Source: Phlebopus portentosus
Lineage: Eukaryota; Basidiomycota; Agaricomycetes; Boletales; Boletinellaceae
Assembly (NCBI GenBank): GCA_037892935.1
Contig: JAYXKI010000006.1
Coordinates: 186,001-250,000 of the forward strand
Direction of reading: 5' to 3'
DNA length: 64,000 nucleotides
Below, piece by piece: positions 24,001 to 35,394 of the stretch (within the stretch, counting starts at the first letter, position 1; each line of letters begins with the position of its first letter). The position numbers and the translations under genes are program-made. The notes under the pieces were generated by a model. It was given only the letters and a program-made list of their open reading frames with translations, was not told the DNA's origin and did not search any database.

Positions 24001-24474
24001 GTCGATTGAATAATTCTTGTGAGTTCTATAGTTGCTGTTTCAACTGCTTAGATGTATTGCTCATGAGCGCTAAGTGTAGAGTGTAAACATCCTATCTCAT
24101 CTTAAACTACTGATATCTCTGTGGTGACTTGTTGGCTTAGGAGTATGACTGATTGATCTAGTGAATTATCGTTTTAATGCAGTGTTGCTACTTGAGCTCC
24201 TAGTCCATTGGTGTTAATCTCAAGTGCTTCAAGTCACTCTCCAACTGCAGTTGTGTATGCTCCACTCAGCGGATTGTTATTTGCCTGAGCTCTTGCTTGA
24301 CTAGTTTATAGTCCTTCGAGTTGTACTATTCTCTCTCATAGAGATAGTATTATTGGTGGATATTCATTGTCTGTTTGGGTGGCAGTTCCTCAAAGAATGT
24401 CTCTATCCAATTCCAATCTCACTATCCTTCCTTGGATATAATTCAGTCTGCTATCCTGGTGCGATCCTGATTGT
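21060..24474 (-). mobile_element. Decayed AT-rich Ty3/Gypsy element
   Basis: Short minus-strand segments keep pol signatures in order. They are an integrase zinc-domain piece (CHDYKLTGYPGAEKTIELV, 21072-21302), RNase H (ETDASNVAVGAVLQQQ, 21595-21843), the end of RT (YLDNLIGQVQTKEEHW, 22089-22289), RT fingers around 22380-22560, and the end of the protease (QDQVILGIDYLAKVNPETD near 23370-23470). No frame stays open beyond about 80 codons and T/A content is high, as expected after long C-to-T decay. The part 23500-24474 probably held gag, but I recognise nothing firm in it. Clear LTRs of this element were not found. Confidence 0.75.
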
Positions 24475-24665
24475 AAGGACATGAACATTTTCCTTTATTT
24501 TCTTATATCATCATCCATTTTATTCATACCTTTCTTTTACATTACTAATCCTCTTTTACTAATCTCATTCACTCTATCATGGCTTATTTATCTTCAGTTA
24601 TTAGTTATGACTAAACCCGTTCCCTCCGACTATGACGCTCACTAATCACTCTACTCCTTTGCATC
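24475..24665 (+). repeat. First half of an A-related LTR, split by element C
   Basis: It starts TGTAAGGACATGAACATTTTCC and follows the A LTR in order (ACGCTCACTAATCA motif near 24630). It stops where the terminal repeat of element C begins at 24666. The second half resumes at 32468 in the same orientation. Confidence 0.75.
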
Positions 24666-24683
24666 AGGAAATCAGTCCATTTG

Positions 24684-25290
24684 AGTTATTAATGGATAGT
24701 GAGTTATAACACCATAGTAGTTCATAGTAGTGCATAGTATACTATAGTAATATATAGTAATATATAGATACATATAGATAGTATTCTATAGTAATGCATA
24801 GTATATAGATATGAATAGCAATTAATAGTATCACATAGTTTGATACCTCTGTATAGGGCCTGGTAGACAGTTATAGGTAATAGTTCAAAGAAGTATATAG
24901 CTGTTTATAGTGGTGAGCAATTCATAACAGTATTTAGATAGCAATAGAGGTTAGTAATATATAGTCAATATATGATTAGTTATATATAGTAATATAGTAA
25001 TATATAGATGCATATAGATGATATCCTATAGTAACATATACTACATAGATATAAATAGTAATCAATAGTAGTATATTGTCTGATATCTCTGTATAGATCC
25101 TAATAAATAGTTATAGTCCATAGTTTAAAGAAGTATATAGTTGTTTATAGTGGTAAACTGTCTATATTACTGGATAGAGATTAGTAATACATAGTCAATA
25201 TATGACTAGTAATATATAGTAATATATAAATGCATATAGATGATATTCTATATCAATATTAGTACATAGTTATGAATGGTAATCAATCAC
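24684..25290. repeat. Subterminal TATAG-rich repeat array of element C (left end)
   Basis: Imperfect reiterations of ATATAGTAATATATAG and CATATAGATGATAT-like units appear three or more times (24710-24800, 24950-25040, 25190-25260), separated by about 230 bp. A related TATAG-rich array is at the other end (32040-32450). There is no gene here. Confidence 0.6.
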
Positions 25291-25729
25291 TGCATATTGG
25301 AGATTCTTAACACATGCCTGTGTAGCTGAATGTACCCAAGATAAGGAAATCTACACAAAAATCTGTCTTACATCACACAGAAAATTTGTGTAGAACAAGG
25401 TACATTAGGTACACAAATATATGCATTTCTGTGTAGATCACCTAACATAAATGTCTGTATAGTTTCGTCTAGCTGACATGGTGTTTGATTAGGTTTTGAA
25501 AGTTGATATACAAGAACTGGACTAGATTTGCATAATAGAACTATGTAAATCTACATAGATCTACATGAGCCAGTGCCAGTATTTGACGGGCTTAGATTCA
25601 TTTTGACATGTTGTCCTCTTTGTCTCTTGCCACCACTGTCATGCCACTCTTTTCACCCTCAGCACCTACAAATCATCTCCATCCCTGCTTTATCCTCCTC
25701 ATTCATGACTGTTTTACAGCACCGTCACT
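25291..25729. other. Unassigned interior of element C
   Basis: This AT-rich sequence has two near copies of a TGTGTAGA/ACACAAAT-like phrase around 25320-25460. I recognise no coding region. Confidence 0.4.
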
Positions 25730-26490
25730 GAGGCTGTCATCACTATTCTTGCTTACTTTAACAACTCGCAATGTCAGGCGACACCAGTGTTATCTCTAGC
25801 CTCAACTTCTTCTAACTCATCAATGAACCCACAGTGGCTGCTATCATGTATGGTCTTGACAAGAAGCTCTAAGGCAAGTGCAATGTCCTCATTTTTGACC
25901 TTGGTGGAGGTACCTTTGATGTATCACTCTTGACCATTGAGGAGGGTATCTTCGAAGTTAAGGCGACTGTCAGCAATAGTCACTTGGGTGATGAGAACTT
26001 TGACAATCACCTTGTAAACCACTTTATTCAGGAGTTCAAGTGCAAGAACAAGAAGGGTATGTAATTTAAGTCATTCTGATAGCATATGATCATGGTATTG
26101 ACACTGATTTTCTTAGATCTTTCATTGAACCCTTGTGCTCTTTACTGACTCCATACCACTTGCAAGCGTGCGAAGTGTACACTGTCATCAGCAGCACAGA
26201 TGACCATTGGAATTGATTCACTCTATGAGGGTATCAACTTTTACATCTCAATCACCCATGCACAATTCGAGGAGTTATGCCAAGATCTCTTCCGGTCTAT
26301 GCTTGAGCCTGTTGAGAAGGTTCTCTGGGACTCCAAGGTTGATAAGTCCAATGTACATGAGATGGTCCTTGTCGGAGGTTCCACCCATATCCTCTATATT
26401 GTCAAGCTCTTTTCTGACTCCTTCAACAGCAAGGCGCCATGCAGGTCTGGCAACCCAGATGAGGCTGTCGCGGATATCTACATAGTAACT
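25730..26490 (+). pseudogene. HSP70 fragment 1 (captured, with intron)
   Basis: This is a piece of a cytosolic HSP70 chaperone gene. Recognisable parts in order are [50 protein letters not shown] (ATPase phosphate-binding region), FEELCQDLF and [20 protein letters not shown], then LVGGSTHI. An intron (about 26057-26116) interrupts KNKK and DLSLNP. Stops and frameshifts are scattered through it. It lacks the N-terminus and the substrate-binding domain. Retention of the intron shows that the piece was picked up as DNA, not through an RNA copy. Confidence 0.8.
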
Positions 26491-26519
26491 TGATGGAGAA
26501 ATGTATTGATTTTTTGGCA

Positions 26520-27175
26520 CATACTGTCATCACTGGAGACCCAAATCTAGAACTGGACGAAGTTGCCGCACTGAAGAGCATCATCATGCCTCTCACGTAC
26601 CAAGAAAGAGGTTAGTAGGAAGAGCATCTTGGTTGATGTGTGATTTAAAATTGTTTGACAGTGACTCTGTACAATATCGCGTACTTATAAGAGCTCGTGC
26701 AGAATGGATCGAGAGAATACCCTCAAGTGCAATATGTGATTCAAGATACTGGAAAGCATATAGATCTTTGGTACAATAAGCATATGAATGTCTTTCTTCA
26801 GTATCAACATGGTTATATCATCTTCAACTGACAGCCATCATTGCACAAGATGTCTATGGTGTGTCTCCAGGTCTGACTAGTGCCCTATTTGAGTGCATAC
26901 CCAACCTATATATTCATGTCTGAACTCTGACCAATTTTATGCAGGCTTTCATCTCAATCTTTCTGTCACTCCTCTGTACAATGCCGGCTTCTATAGTGAT
27001 GAATAAACATGTAGTATGTTGTATCGCTTTCGCTTTGTGTTATTGTCTCTGATCTCTGTGTGGCATTTCCCAGAGCGAGGAGACTGGGGCCAAACTCAGT
27101 CAAATAGTGTGGGTTGCCAGGCAGATCATTTTGCTCCAAGCGAACAAGATTGTTGGCTGCTATCCTCAAGGGCGA
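26520..27175 (+). pseudogene. RPB1 (RNA polymerase II largest subunit) fragment, captured
   Basis: Translation gives VITGDPNLELDEVAALKSI, then after a GT-AG intron (about 26611-26660) VTLYNIAYL and VIQDTGKHIDLWYNK. Further pieces are QPSLHKMSM, LNLSVTPLYNAGFYSDE and QSEETGAKLSQIVWVARQIILLQANK. These match the RPB1 block that in the family carries the catalytic NADFDGDEMN loop; here that loop reads NAGFYSDE followed by a stop, so the metal-binding residues are lost. The strand is the same as the HSP70 pieces. It is clearly a non-functional captured segment. Confidence 0.75.
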
Positions 27176-27560
27176 CACCTCGGAGAAGACCTAAGACCCC
27201 TTCTTGCTCGATGTCGCTCCTCTGTCGCTTGGTATCGAGACCACTGGCAGTGTCATGACTGCATTTATCAAGCATAATATGACTGTCCCAATGAAGAAGT
27301 CAGAGATCTTCTTGACGTATGCCGACAATGATTCAAGGAGCTGTGCCAGGATCTCTTTCATTCCACGCTTAAGCCTGTTGAGAAGATTATCCGGGACTCC
27401 AAGATAGACAATTCCAATGTACACAAGATCATCCTCGTCAATGGTTCTACCTGTATACCCCGAATTGTCAAGTTCATGCCTGACTTCTTCAACAGCAAGG
27501 AGCCATGCAAGTCTATCAACCCAGATGAGACTGTTGTGTACGGTGCCACCATCTGCTAAG
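27176..27560 (+). pseudogene. HSP70 fragment 2, internally deleted
   Basis: It begins DTSEKT-like, then [19 protein letters not shown] and [16 protein letters not shown], which is the start of the HSP70 substrate-binding domain. It then jumps back to [18 protein letters not shown] and [14 protein letters not shown] of the ATPase domain. The order is scrambled relative to a normal HSP70, so two pieces have been joined. It ends at a stop near 27560. Confidence 0.75.
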
Positions 27561-28212
27561 CTTGCATGTATTTTGATAATTTCTAATCAAATATAATTAT
27601 AAATTGGTCTGAAAGCGGAAAACAAAATTTCTAACTGTTGAGGCAGCAGAGCCTGTTAACAAAGCAGAGAGTAAATATATGCAGGCCTACACATAGAGAT
27701 GTAGGTCATGTATGCATATCTATATGTATGTACAACCTATTTCATCTAGATGGTCCGTGCTAAACCAGTGCTGGTTATACATTTGCAATTTAATACGGAT
27801 CTCGTGTAGATGATGTACAAAGCTAGTGTAGTCATGGGTTACATGACCTACCCAAATACACACCTCCTAAGAGTAAGAGCAACAGATGCGTACACATCCG
27901 AGTTTTTGAAGACTTTCCCACAATCACATGATAGAGTTAAATAACACCTTAAATATAGTACAGTACTTTCTGGTTATGCTGACCTTCTGAGCTTGCTTTG
28001 TTTACATCAGGCAGCTTTAGAAAGTGCTATAATGATATAAATTTAGGTTCAATTTTATCAAGATTTGTTTGTTATCATTAGGACTTGTGAACATGGGGAG
28101 CATCAATCTTGTCTTTTTTTTTCGGTCTTACCCTTTTGTTGCACGTGACAAAGTTGACTTTGCAACTCGCAACTCACACAAGTCACATCCCTCCTTCCCC
28201 ATCCTCACCTCC
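27561..28212. other. Unassigned interior of element C
   Basis: About 650 bp lie between the HSP70 piece and the Argonaute C-terminus. I see no open frame or motif that I recognise. Confidence 0.4.
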
Positions 28213-31200
28213 TTACTGCCCTCGACCGGTGACATCACCTTGCATATGCTTGACTTGCCAGTAGGCTGGCAGTTTCAGGCTCACACCCTTCGTTGATGCT
28301 GACCACAGGTATAAGATTTCATTGATGCCTTGCTGTAGGGTGTTGGGAGATAACTTCTTGTCATTATGGAGGACAGTGTAGTGAACTGCACGAGCGATAC
28401 CTTGCATGCCTGCATGAGCCTGCAAAGAGAAATCGTAGTCATAAATGCTCATCATGCCCTGGTCTATGCTCGTTTCCACCATAGAGCACAAGGTCTTGTC
28501 AGTCGTCGTGATGTGCAGGATGCGTCTGATGAACTTCAGTGACTTCACGGAGACTCGGGCATTTGCCAGAGATTGCTCTCGAGCTGTACGCAACGGTTTC
28601 ACAATTCAGCAAGACAATGGACCAATAGCTATCGAGTCTCACGAACGATGTACACGTTTTCATATCCTTTCACTCTATCTCATGTACGACGTACCTACAT
28701 TTGATCGAGCTTTGGAGATCCAGCAGCTTATGAACTGTGAGTCCTCAACCTTGCCGTCAAGTTGTTGTCTGGATCTTTACGCCTGCAAAAGCTCTGCTGT
28801 CTCTAAAGGAGTTCTGTGACAATCAAAGAGGAAAGGCTGAATCACCTAACAAATTGGAGATGTGTGTATACCGTTGTCTCAGCCTCATCCATGACCAGCA
28901 CAAACGAAATGACAGACCTCCACCACATATTGCCAGCGACCTAGCCTTCCAGCTTATATCCCGTTTCCGCAGTGAAGTCCAGGCTGCCACAGTCCGATCA
29001 CGAAGACTTCAAAGCTCAGAGTCAATGGGGCTGCCATGCAAACATTTGCCGAACTAGCGACCACCACTGACGGTCGTCAACATCATTGACACTTGTTTGA
29101 CAGGCAGCCTCAGGAATATGCAAGTTCCAGTGTTTTCGTACAGCAACTCAAGAAACTGTATAGGGGCATTTCAAACTTAGGATCGTCTGCGGCTGGGGTA
29201 GAACTGAGTCTGATGACCTTTGCTACAAGTGATGTAAGTCAACTTTGGTTTGTATTTCTTCAGTTCACCGAATGCTTCGTTCAGCTGCTTGATCTCGGTG
29301 GCCATTACCCACACGTGCTGGCCGTCTGAAATACTGGCACGGAATATAAGGATCCGTTCAGGGAATGAGCCCATGCTTTGATGGTAGTTCTTTAAGCATT
29401 CCAGAATCATACCACGTAAGTTTTCAACTGTCTATGAATAGCTGCATCAGGCGCCTGCATAATAGCATAAAAATGAGAGCTCACCTCTTCTTTTACTCCC
29501 TGAAGGGAGACACTTGCATGGCACTTTCTGAAGTTCACGTCGCACGACACCACGACCGCTGCAATACCAGGCGCGCCCTTGACCGCATTCCCACCCGGCT
29601 TAATCACATCGAACCCGACCACCATCGTGTTTGCCAGCCATTTCAGAGAAGCAGGCTCCAGCCGATGGTTGACCCCACCGAGCTTTGTGTTAACCTTGAG
29701 CGCGAGATTCAGCAGATACTGATCGTGGCCCTCCTTGTCGAGCATGTTCTCAATGAGGCCAATCACGGACTGGAAGTCCTGGCTGACGTCAAAGTACCGG
29801 TGGAGTCCCACATAGATATGCTTATTTTTGTTTGACATGAGGGCAAGAACTATTTGGGGCCTGCCTGGCAGCGATTTGAACAACCTTGATACTTTGTCCA
29901 CATCCTCATTACGGTATGGATCCTCTCGACTTGGACGGCGGAGCTGCAGGACCTGCATGATGAAGTCCGAGTTGACGTTCATTCCACGTGCGTGACATTT
30001 TCCGATCAGAGCCTTCACCGCCTCGTGCACCTGCACCTCGAGCGAGCTGTCGGACTCTTCTATATTCCCATCCTTTAAGACCACAACTGCAAGGCGTTTA
30101 AGCTCTGCAAGCCTCGCAAACTGAATGCCACGCGCCGTCCAAGATCCATTGACAATTTGTGCACGGCCCGAAGGATAAATCACCAACGGTGCGCGGAGAA
30201 TGCGAGCTGCAACAACAGCCATATTTGTCGAGATTTTGATTCCGAAGCTGACCATCGGAGGTGTGCCCTCCTCGAAGCCTAGGAGACGGAGACCCTTGAT
30301 AGTGATTGTCTGTGTGTGACCGGCTGGCGTCTTGTTGTTTGCAGCACACAGGGCTGCACTCTCCCCAGACTTCAGCTCACCTGTGAAAAGGGTCCCTGGT
30401 ACAATCTTGCACAGCTCGGCTGGTACGAAAATGTCCTTGCCCTCTTTCCCGACATTCACCACGGGCAGGTCATCTGCATGGCAGAGTGTGATGTGGAACT
30501 CTGTGCGATAGTCAGCACGATTCCTATTCGATCCACGGATGACTTACTTTTCTGGAAATATTCCTCCACTGTGATATTGCCGAATTTTTCACTCTGGATC
30601 TTTGTCCATCTCACCGTACCGGGTCCAATTGCCTTCACGGTGTTGCGCCTATCGTACCCGAGGTAACTTGTAACTACCCTCATATTACCAAAGAATTTCT
30701 GAGGTACGGCACCGCGAGATTGCTGCATGAACTCGCGCAGCGCATCGGCCATGCTTCGCGGGATGTGGAATGCGCTCATGCACGTATTCACGCTGACCAT
30801 GAGGGACTTGTGAACTGGACGGACAGAAGCGAAGAAGCCATTGACGACCTTGATGCTAGGGTGAGTAGGCACGCCCGTATCCGCATTGGGGTCGAAATAG
30901 TATGCATCCTTAGTGAGTGCGCGAAAACCAGTGTGAGCGGCATGCGCCATAACGATCAGGTTGAAGGCCGAGATGATAGGTGCAGGATCGTAGTCGGGAT
31001 TCTCACCACGTAGGTACCTGTTGAAGAAAGAAGTCAGTATCACTATTAGATTACGGTCGAAGGGCAAGCCTTACCCAGCGAGGTCCGCTGATTTAAGAGG
31101 ATTAGGTCCGACAAGTGTGACAAAGTACGGGATATTGTGCGTGCGTGCGCCCAGTTCCTCGGATGATGGGGCCAGTGCCATCACCGTGACCTGAAAGTTT

Positions 31201-31313
31201 TTCGGCAGCGGCAGCTTTGCGACAAGGCGACCGACGCTATCATGTGCAATGCCCTGCACGTTCTGCGATAGTTCCTGAGACTGAGCAAATTCGGCAACAA
31301 TGTGCCTGCGCAA
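28213..31313 (-). pseudogene. Argonaute pseudogene, left copy
   Basis: Argonautes bind small RNAs and silence targets. On the minus strand, in order: an N-terminal piece (31313-31075), intron 31074-31018, linker and PAZ domain, intron 30547-30501 inside PAZ (EYFQK, then EFHITLCHADDLPVVNVG), the linker 2 motif (LRLLGFEEG), MID (LAVVVLKDG), and PIWI with NTKLGGVNHRLE and VGFDVIKPG (first catalytic Asp). The second catalytic Asp is lost: family RDGVSEGQ reads RASISDGQ near 29330. A frameshift lies near 29407. The C-terminal PIWI end (YDYDFSLQAHAG, then VHYTVLH with the His) is at 28213-28560, separated by about 600 bp of foreign sequence. The N-terminus is replaced by a duplicated PAZ-upstream piece. 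Confidence 0.85.
28603..29176. other. Foreign segment inside the Argonaute PIWI domain
   Basis: This ~570-bp segment separates two parts of PIWI that are adjacent in the family. A plus-strand open frame (28737-29057) has no similarity I recognise. It may be an insertion or another captured piece. Confidence 0.35.
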
Positions 31314-31439
31314 GTCGACGGCCTCCTAGGTACGGCACTGCAAGATTACTGCATGAACTCGCGCAGTGCATTGGCCATGCTGTGTGGGACATGGAATGCA
31401 CTCATGCACATCTCCAGGCTGGTGCTGAATGGACCTGTA

Positions 31440-32040
31440 AGGTAATTGGCTCCTTATGTTGAGCCACCGAATTGTGGATGTGTACGCATCCACATTCTGA
31501 ACCGTCTCTCACCTTGCAGATTGCAATGGCTTCAGGCCACTTCATTACCTTTTCTTTTAATTGTTGTTCTGGCTGTTGGGAGGTCTGTGGTTCTTGGATA
31601 CCTCTGTCCCTGTTGCAGCGGGCAGCCCAGGTGTAGAGGCAGTATGTTGAGTGCTGCTGAACCTGTGCACTTAGCCAGGGTGGCACCTATTATACTGTGG
31701 CTGTTTGCTAGCCAGCTGGAGGTGTGCTATGCACTGCTGAACCTGTGCCACTTAGCTGGGGTGGCGCTAGTGCACTCTGACCTTGTGTTAACCAGTTTGG
31801 GCCTTGAAGCCAGTGGAAGTTCCTTTGTCCTGTCAACAGTGTCTAGTGTTAACACTTTTGACTATTTATTATCTCCGACAAGTAGCATTGGTCTATATTA
31901 GTATAGATGTATATGAGTGTACGCCTAGCTCACATAGATTCTGTAGTAAGCTGTACATGTAATTAGTTACATGCTTGTATGGGTCTGTAAGTAGTATACT
32001 ATCAATATATTTAAATTTAATAAAAATTAAATATGTTCTC
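31440..32040. other. Non-coding part of element C between Argonaute and the terminal array
   Basis: It is present in both copies (36290-36900 in the other). It includes a near-duplicated ACCTGTGCACTTAGC-type phrase (31655-31680 and 31740-31760). Frames here are not preserved between copies in a way that suggests a protein. Confidence 0.45.
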
Positions 32041-32366
32041 TGATATGCTCGTGGTCTCTAATAAGTGCTATCTATGATAATATATGACTATCTATATCTT
32101 TAATATGCTATGACAATATATCACCTATAAGAACTATCAACTATAAGCATCTAGTATCAGCTATAAACTCATACTAATTACTATAAGGCACTATGCACTA
32201 TGCGCTAGTAGCACTATAAATCTGTATCAATTGCTACAGGTTGCTATATATTATGCACTATTCATCTCTTTCTAGTACTATGAATAAATATTAACTATAG
32301 CATCTATACACTGTTACAGCCCTCTATATAGTAGGGGGTCACGATAAATCACTATGGACTACTAAC

Positions 32367-32400
32367 CTACTATAGGCTGCTATATAGCAGCCTATAGTAG
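32367..32400. repeat. Perfect 34-bp palindrome near the right end of element C
   Basis: A fully self-complementary sequence has TATATA at its centre (outer bases CTACTATAGGC / GCCTATAGTAG). An identical palindrome is at 35920-35953 in the second copy. It lies 67 bp from the terminus and could form a hairpin or bind a dimeric protein. Confidence 0.8.
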
Positions 32401-32467
32401 TGAGTAGCTATGAGTAGCTATGGGTAGCTATGGGTAGCAGTGGATAATTTGGACTGTTTTCCTGATG

Positions 32468-32765
32468 GCCTGATATGTGACTTCCTATTAGAGTAGACCT
32501 TTCACGTACTCAAAGTCTATATAAGTAGATAGTTTGACTCTTTCATTCCCTTGTCTTTCTATTCTACTTACCTTCACTTCAACATAGGTATCTACTCTTG
32601 TATTGATAGTCTATAGAATTCTACTTACCTTCACTTCGACATAGTGTTCGACAGTCTGGACTTAAGCCCTGTCTTAGCTGTCTTGACCAGAGCGATATTT
32701 TCAGGTTTAACTTGATTATACTTGTTTGTTATTGTATTGGCCTGCCTTGACTCAGCCTCTGAGCT
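32468..32765 (+). repeat. Second half of the A-related LTR split by element C
   Basis: It continues the A LTR from ATGTGACTTCCTATTAG through the TATA box (TATATAAG near 32519) and both CTACTTACCTTCACTT-type motifs, to CTGCCTAATATAATA near 32765. It differs from the LTR of A mostly by T for C. Confidence 0.8.
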
Positions 32766-34351
32766 GTCTGCCTAATATAATAAAATGTTAGAGGTGTAGG
32801 TCTGGGGTTACACCAGTTTCAATCCTTTTGCCTAAGCAGTGGTATGTTGTGCAGAGGTGATCTATCTACCCACATTTAGCTGTATCACGCGGTCCCCTTA
32901 CTATCCTTCCTAGTTGCAGTCCTGGTAAGGGATGCTTTCAGAGACAAGATAGAGTAAGAGCAGATTGGGATTTCCAAGAGGTATAGTAGTACAAAGCACA
33001 CAATGGATAGTGTGGTAAGACACTATTGCTGTGTGTTAAGAGGATCGAAAGATGGGGGAAAGAGGGCCTACTTCTAATGCTATTTATGCTTTTTAGATAA
33101 TTTATTTTCCGTCCTATTTCTTGCTCATCTTCTCTCCACTTTACTCCACCTTGCTCCATCTTGCTCCACTTCTCTCCACCATTACATCACTTCCTTTGTC
33201 ATTCTGCTCCACTGAGCACCACTTTGCTTCAATGTATCTCCACTATGACGGAATTCTATGGGGTTGCTGACTGAGACAATAGAGGTGCTGTTCTAGTATG
33301 GAAAGCTCTACTGTCAGTGCTCTATTATGACATTGATTCCATCACCAGGTGGGATTATAGCTCTTGGTGTAATGTAGGCAGCTCGATATGTAACTCTTCA
33401 CTGTTCATCTTGTGGTCCGAAGGGTGTAAGTACAACTCACACATCAGTATTGAGATGTTGGGTTGGTGTAGAGTATGGTCCAATGCATACCATGAACTGT
33501 ATGAGTTCCGCTGGGGGATGCAGTTGTGTTCGAGTGACTAACTATGCTTTGCCTGGAAGTCGGATGTTGCAAATGTATTGCCATATCCTTCGTTGGAGTA
33601 CCAGTTGTAGTTGCTTAGTGTCCAGGTTTGCATTCCTTGGTAAATAAAGGTTCACCTGTACTGTAGAGGCTGGACATGAATTATGCAGCTCTGGTTTGTA
33701 CCATCCTAGTATCCTCCAAGTTATCAGGTCTGCAGCTCGAGGGGTTCAAGTTGTAACAATAAGTTCTTCATGTCGCTTGGGTACTATAGGATTTGGTGGA
33801 TTAGCATGTAATACTTCTTGTGTGTGACATTAGACTTCAATCTGGCAATCACGTGTTTCACTTGTAGTATGACATACTGTGAAGTATATCTCATAAAGGA
33901 CTATGTACACTCGGACACAAGTCTGACAGTGCTGGAATGTCAGTGATGTCTCCATTGGGCTCAGATTAGCCTTTAGACTTTAGTCATTAGGCATTAGACT
34001 TTGGTAGTTGTGTTCTAGACTTCTTGGGCTTCTAGTAGTTTTGATTGCTTCTTGACTTCTTTTGATCAGGTCAGATTGGGAGTTTGGTCGGTGGTGTTAA
34101 GGTGACAGTCAGCAGTAATAAGTCAGCAGTGGTAACTACCAGTCAGCAGTGTTAAGTAGTCCACGGGGTTACGTACTTGTAGTGTGCTTCTTAGGCATCC
34201 ATATATTGTCATTGATGCCCATGACTATTGCCTTGGTTGCATTAACAGTAGTTTGGCTCTAGTGACTGCTAGACTGTTACTAGTCACATTTGGAATTCTG
34301 ATCCTGTTGATCTGCCAATCATGTTAATCTTGATGTGAGTTTTTGAGCGGA
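32766..34351 (-). repeat. Possible LTR of an unidentified element
   Basis: The right edge looks like an LTR border: on the minus strand a G-rich purine tract (34352-34375) is followed by TGAAAGGATCC at 34351. The left edge is not defined and no second LTR is seen. The interior has no recognised gene; 33120-33190 has reiterated TTGCTCCAC/TCTCCAC units. Confidence 0.25.
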
Positions 34352-34375
34352 TCCTTTCACTACCCCCCTCCTAAG

Positions 34376-35394
34376 ATGAACTTTTGGAGAAATGTTCATC
34401 CTAATCTGTGAGAAAGCTCAGATAAAGGAGTTGCTTAGTGATAATTGATGTTGCTATCAAACCATTATCATCACTGCCCAGTTATGTCCAAAGTTGCCAC
34501 TGTCTGCATTGTTTTCATTGCCCTTGTCGCAATTTTTGGTGTGAATCTTTGAATTCTAGATTGCAGAAGGTGTAATGAGGTGAGTTCTCTTGCTTCTGCC
34601 TGCAGGTTGTAGTTGCTGATAGTCCCATAGGAGAACAATTATGAGATGTAATTAGTTCCTAATGATAGAACTGCAGAGATTCAGCAGCATGTCAACTGCA
34701 TTTTCCCTGACCCTGATGCACCTTCTAATTCGGCTGAAGCTGTCGATAAAGCAGGTATTTCAGCACAGGAAAGTTGTGAGAAGGGTGTTTGAGAAGTCAT
34801 CAATTTTTGAAGGGTGGTGGGAAGAGATGTGAATGTGAAATGTGAAATATGCATCATGTAAAAGATTATGATGCAATTGAAAGTGATAGGAAAGAAAAAG
34901 TCATAAAGTCATTACTGAATGAGTTTTATGTTGCTTTGGAAGTAGCTTGCCTGGTGTATTGACTGGGTAAGGGGTGATGTTTAACTAACCCAGTGCACAG
35001 AAATATGTTCACCTATGGTTCACCCACCTCCAAAGGGGTTTTTAGAAAAGTAAAATATAGTCGGAGTGCCTATTGGCTCCTCTTCCTCTGCATAGAAGAT
35101 AAGAAAAGGGTGCATAATGCACCATGTATCACTGGCATGCACAAGAAGTGCAACAGTTGATAGTTGGTTAAACCAAGTAGGCATAAACTGCCCATCAACT
35201 TATTCACAACTCGGCATTTCAGTAAATATAGTGAATAAATACTATAGCGAGTTGGGAATGATGGTTGCATAAAGGCATAATTTGGTCGGATGTGACCATA
35301 GATATTATAGAAAGAATAGAATGCATACTTGACCATGTCAGGTCATGATATGGGAAAGGGGTTGCATAAAAGAATAATGAAAAGCTTGCATAGA
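34376..35394. other. Unassigned spacer
   Basis: I see no conserved domain, RNA gene or repeat match within the window. Frames are short on both strands. Confidence 0.4.

Larger units (their letters stand above)
24666..32467 (-). mobile_element. Element C: 7.8-kb TIR element carrying host gene pieces
   Basis: The ends are an 18-bp inverted repeat, CATCAGGAAA(A/T)CAGTCCA, matching 17 of 18, at 24666-24683 and 32450-32467. It interrupts an A-related LTR, whose halves lie at 24475-24665 and 32468-32765. Inside are subterminal TATAG-rich arrays, HSP70 and RPB1 fragments with introns retained, and an Argonaute pseudogene. A second, truncated copy starts at 35863 in the opposite orientation. I found no transposase, so the class is unknown; it may be non-autonomous. 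The target duplication is not clear. Confidence 0.6.
29315..32467 (-). repeat. Left arm of a large inverted repeat (Argonaute)
   Basis: It pairs with 35863-39010, in reverse orientation. The arms are ~3.15 kb and the spacer is about 3.4 kb. The inner ends are the 18-bp terminal repeats of the two copies of element C. By eye most differences are transitions. Confidence 0.85.

Noticed and set aside
24690..25290. CRISPR-like array
   Set aside because: Units are imperfect, AT-rich and of unequal spacing, there are no unique spacers, and the genome is eukaryotic.
28213..31313. Functional host Argonaute gene
   Set aside because: It has a shared frameshift, loss of a catalytic Asp, foreign sequence within PIWI and a replaced N-terminus.
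24666..32467. Assignment of element C to KDZ, CACTA, hAT or Helitron
   Set aside because: No transposase or Rep/helicase motif is visible, the termini do not match a signature I can name, and no clear target duplication is found.
35070..35336. 88-codon minus-strand frame rich in Leu, Tyr and Cys
   Set aside because: Its hydrophobic composition arises from AT-rich sequence; it has no motif, no homologue in the window and no supporting signals.
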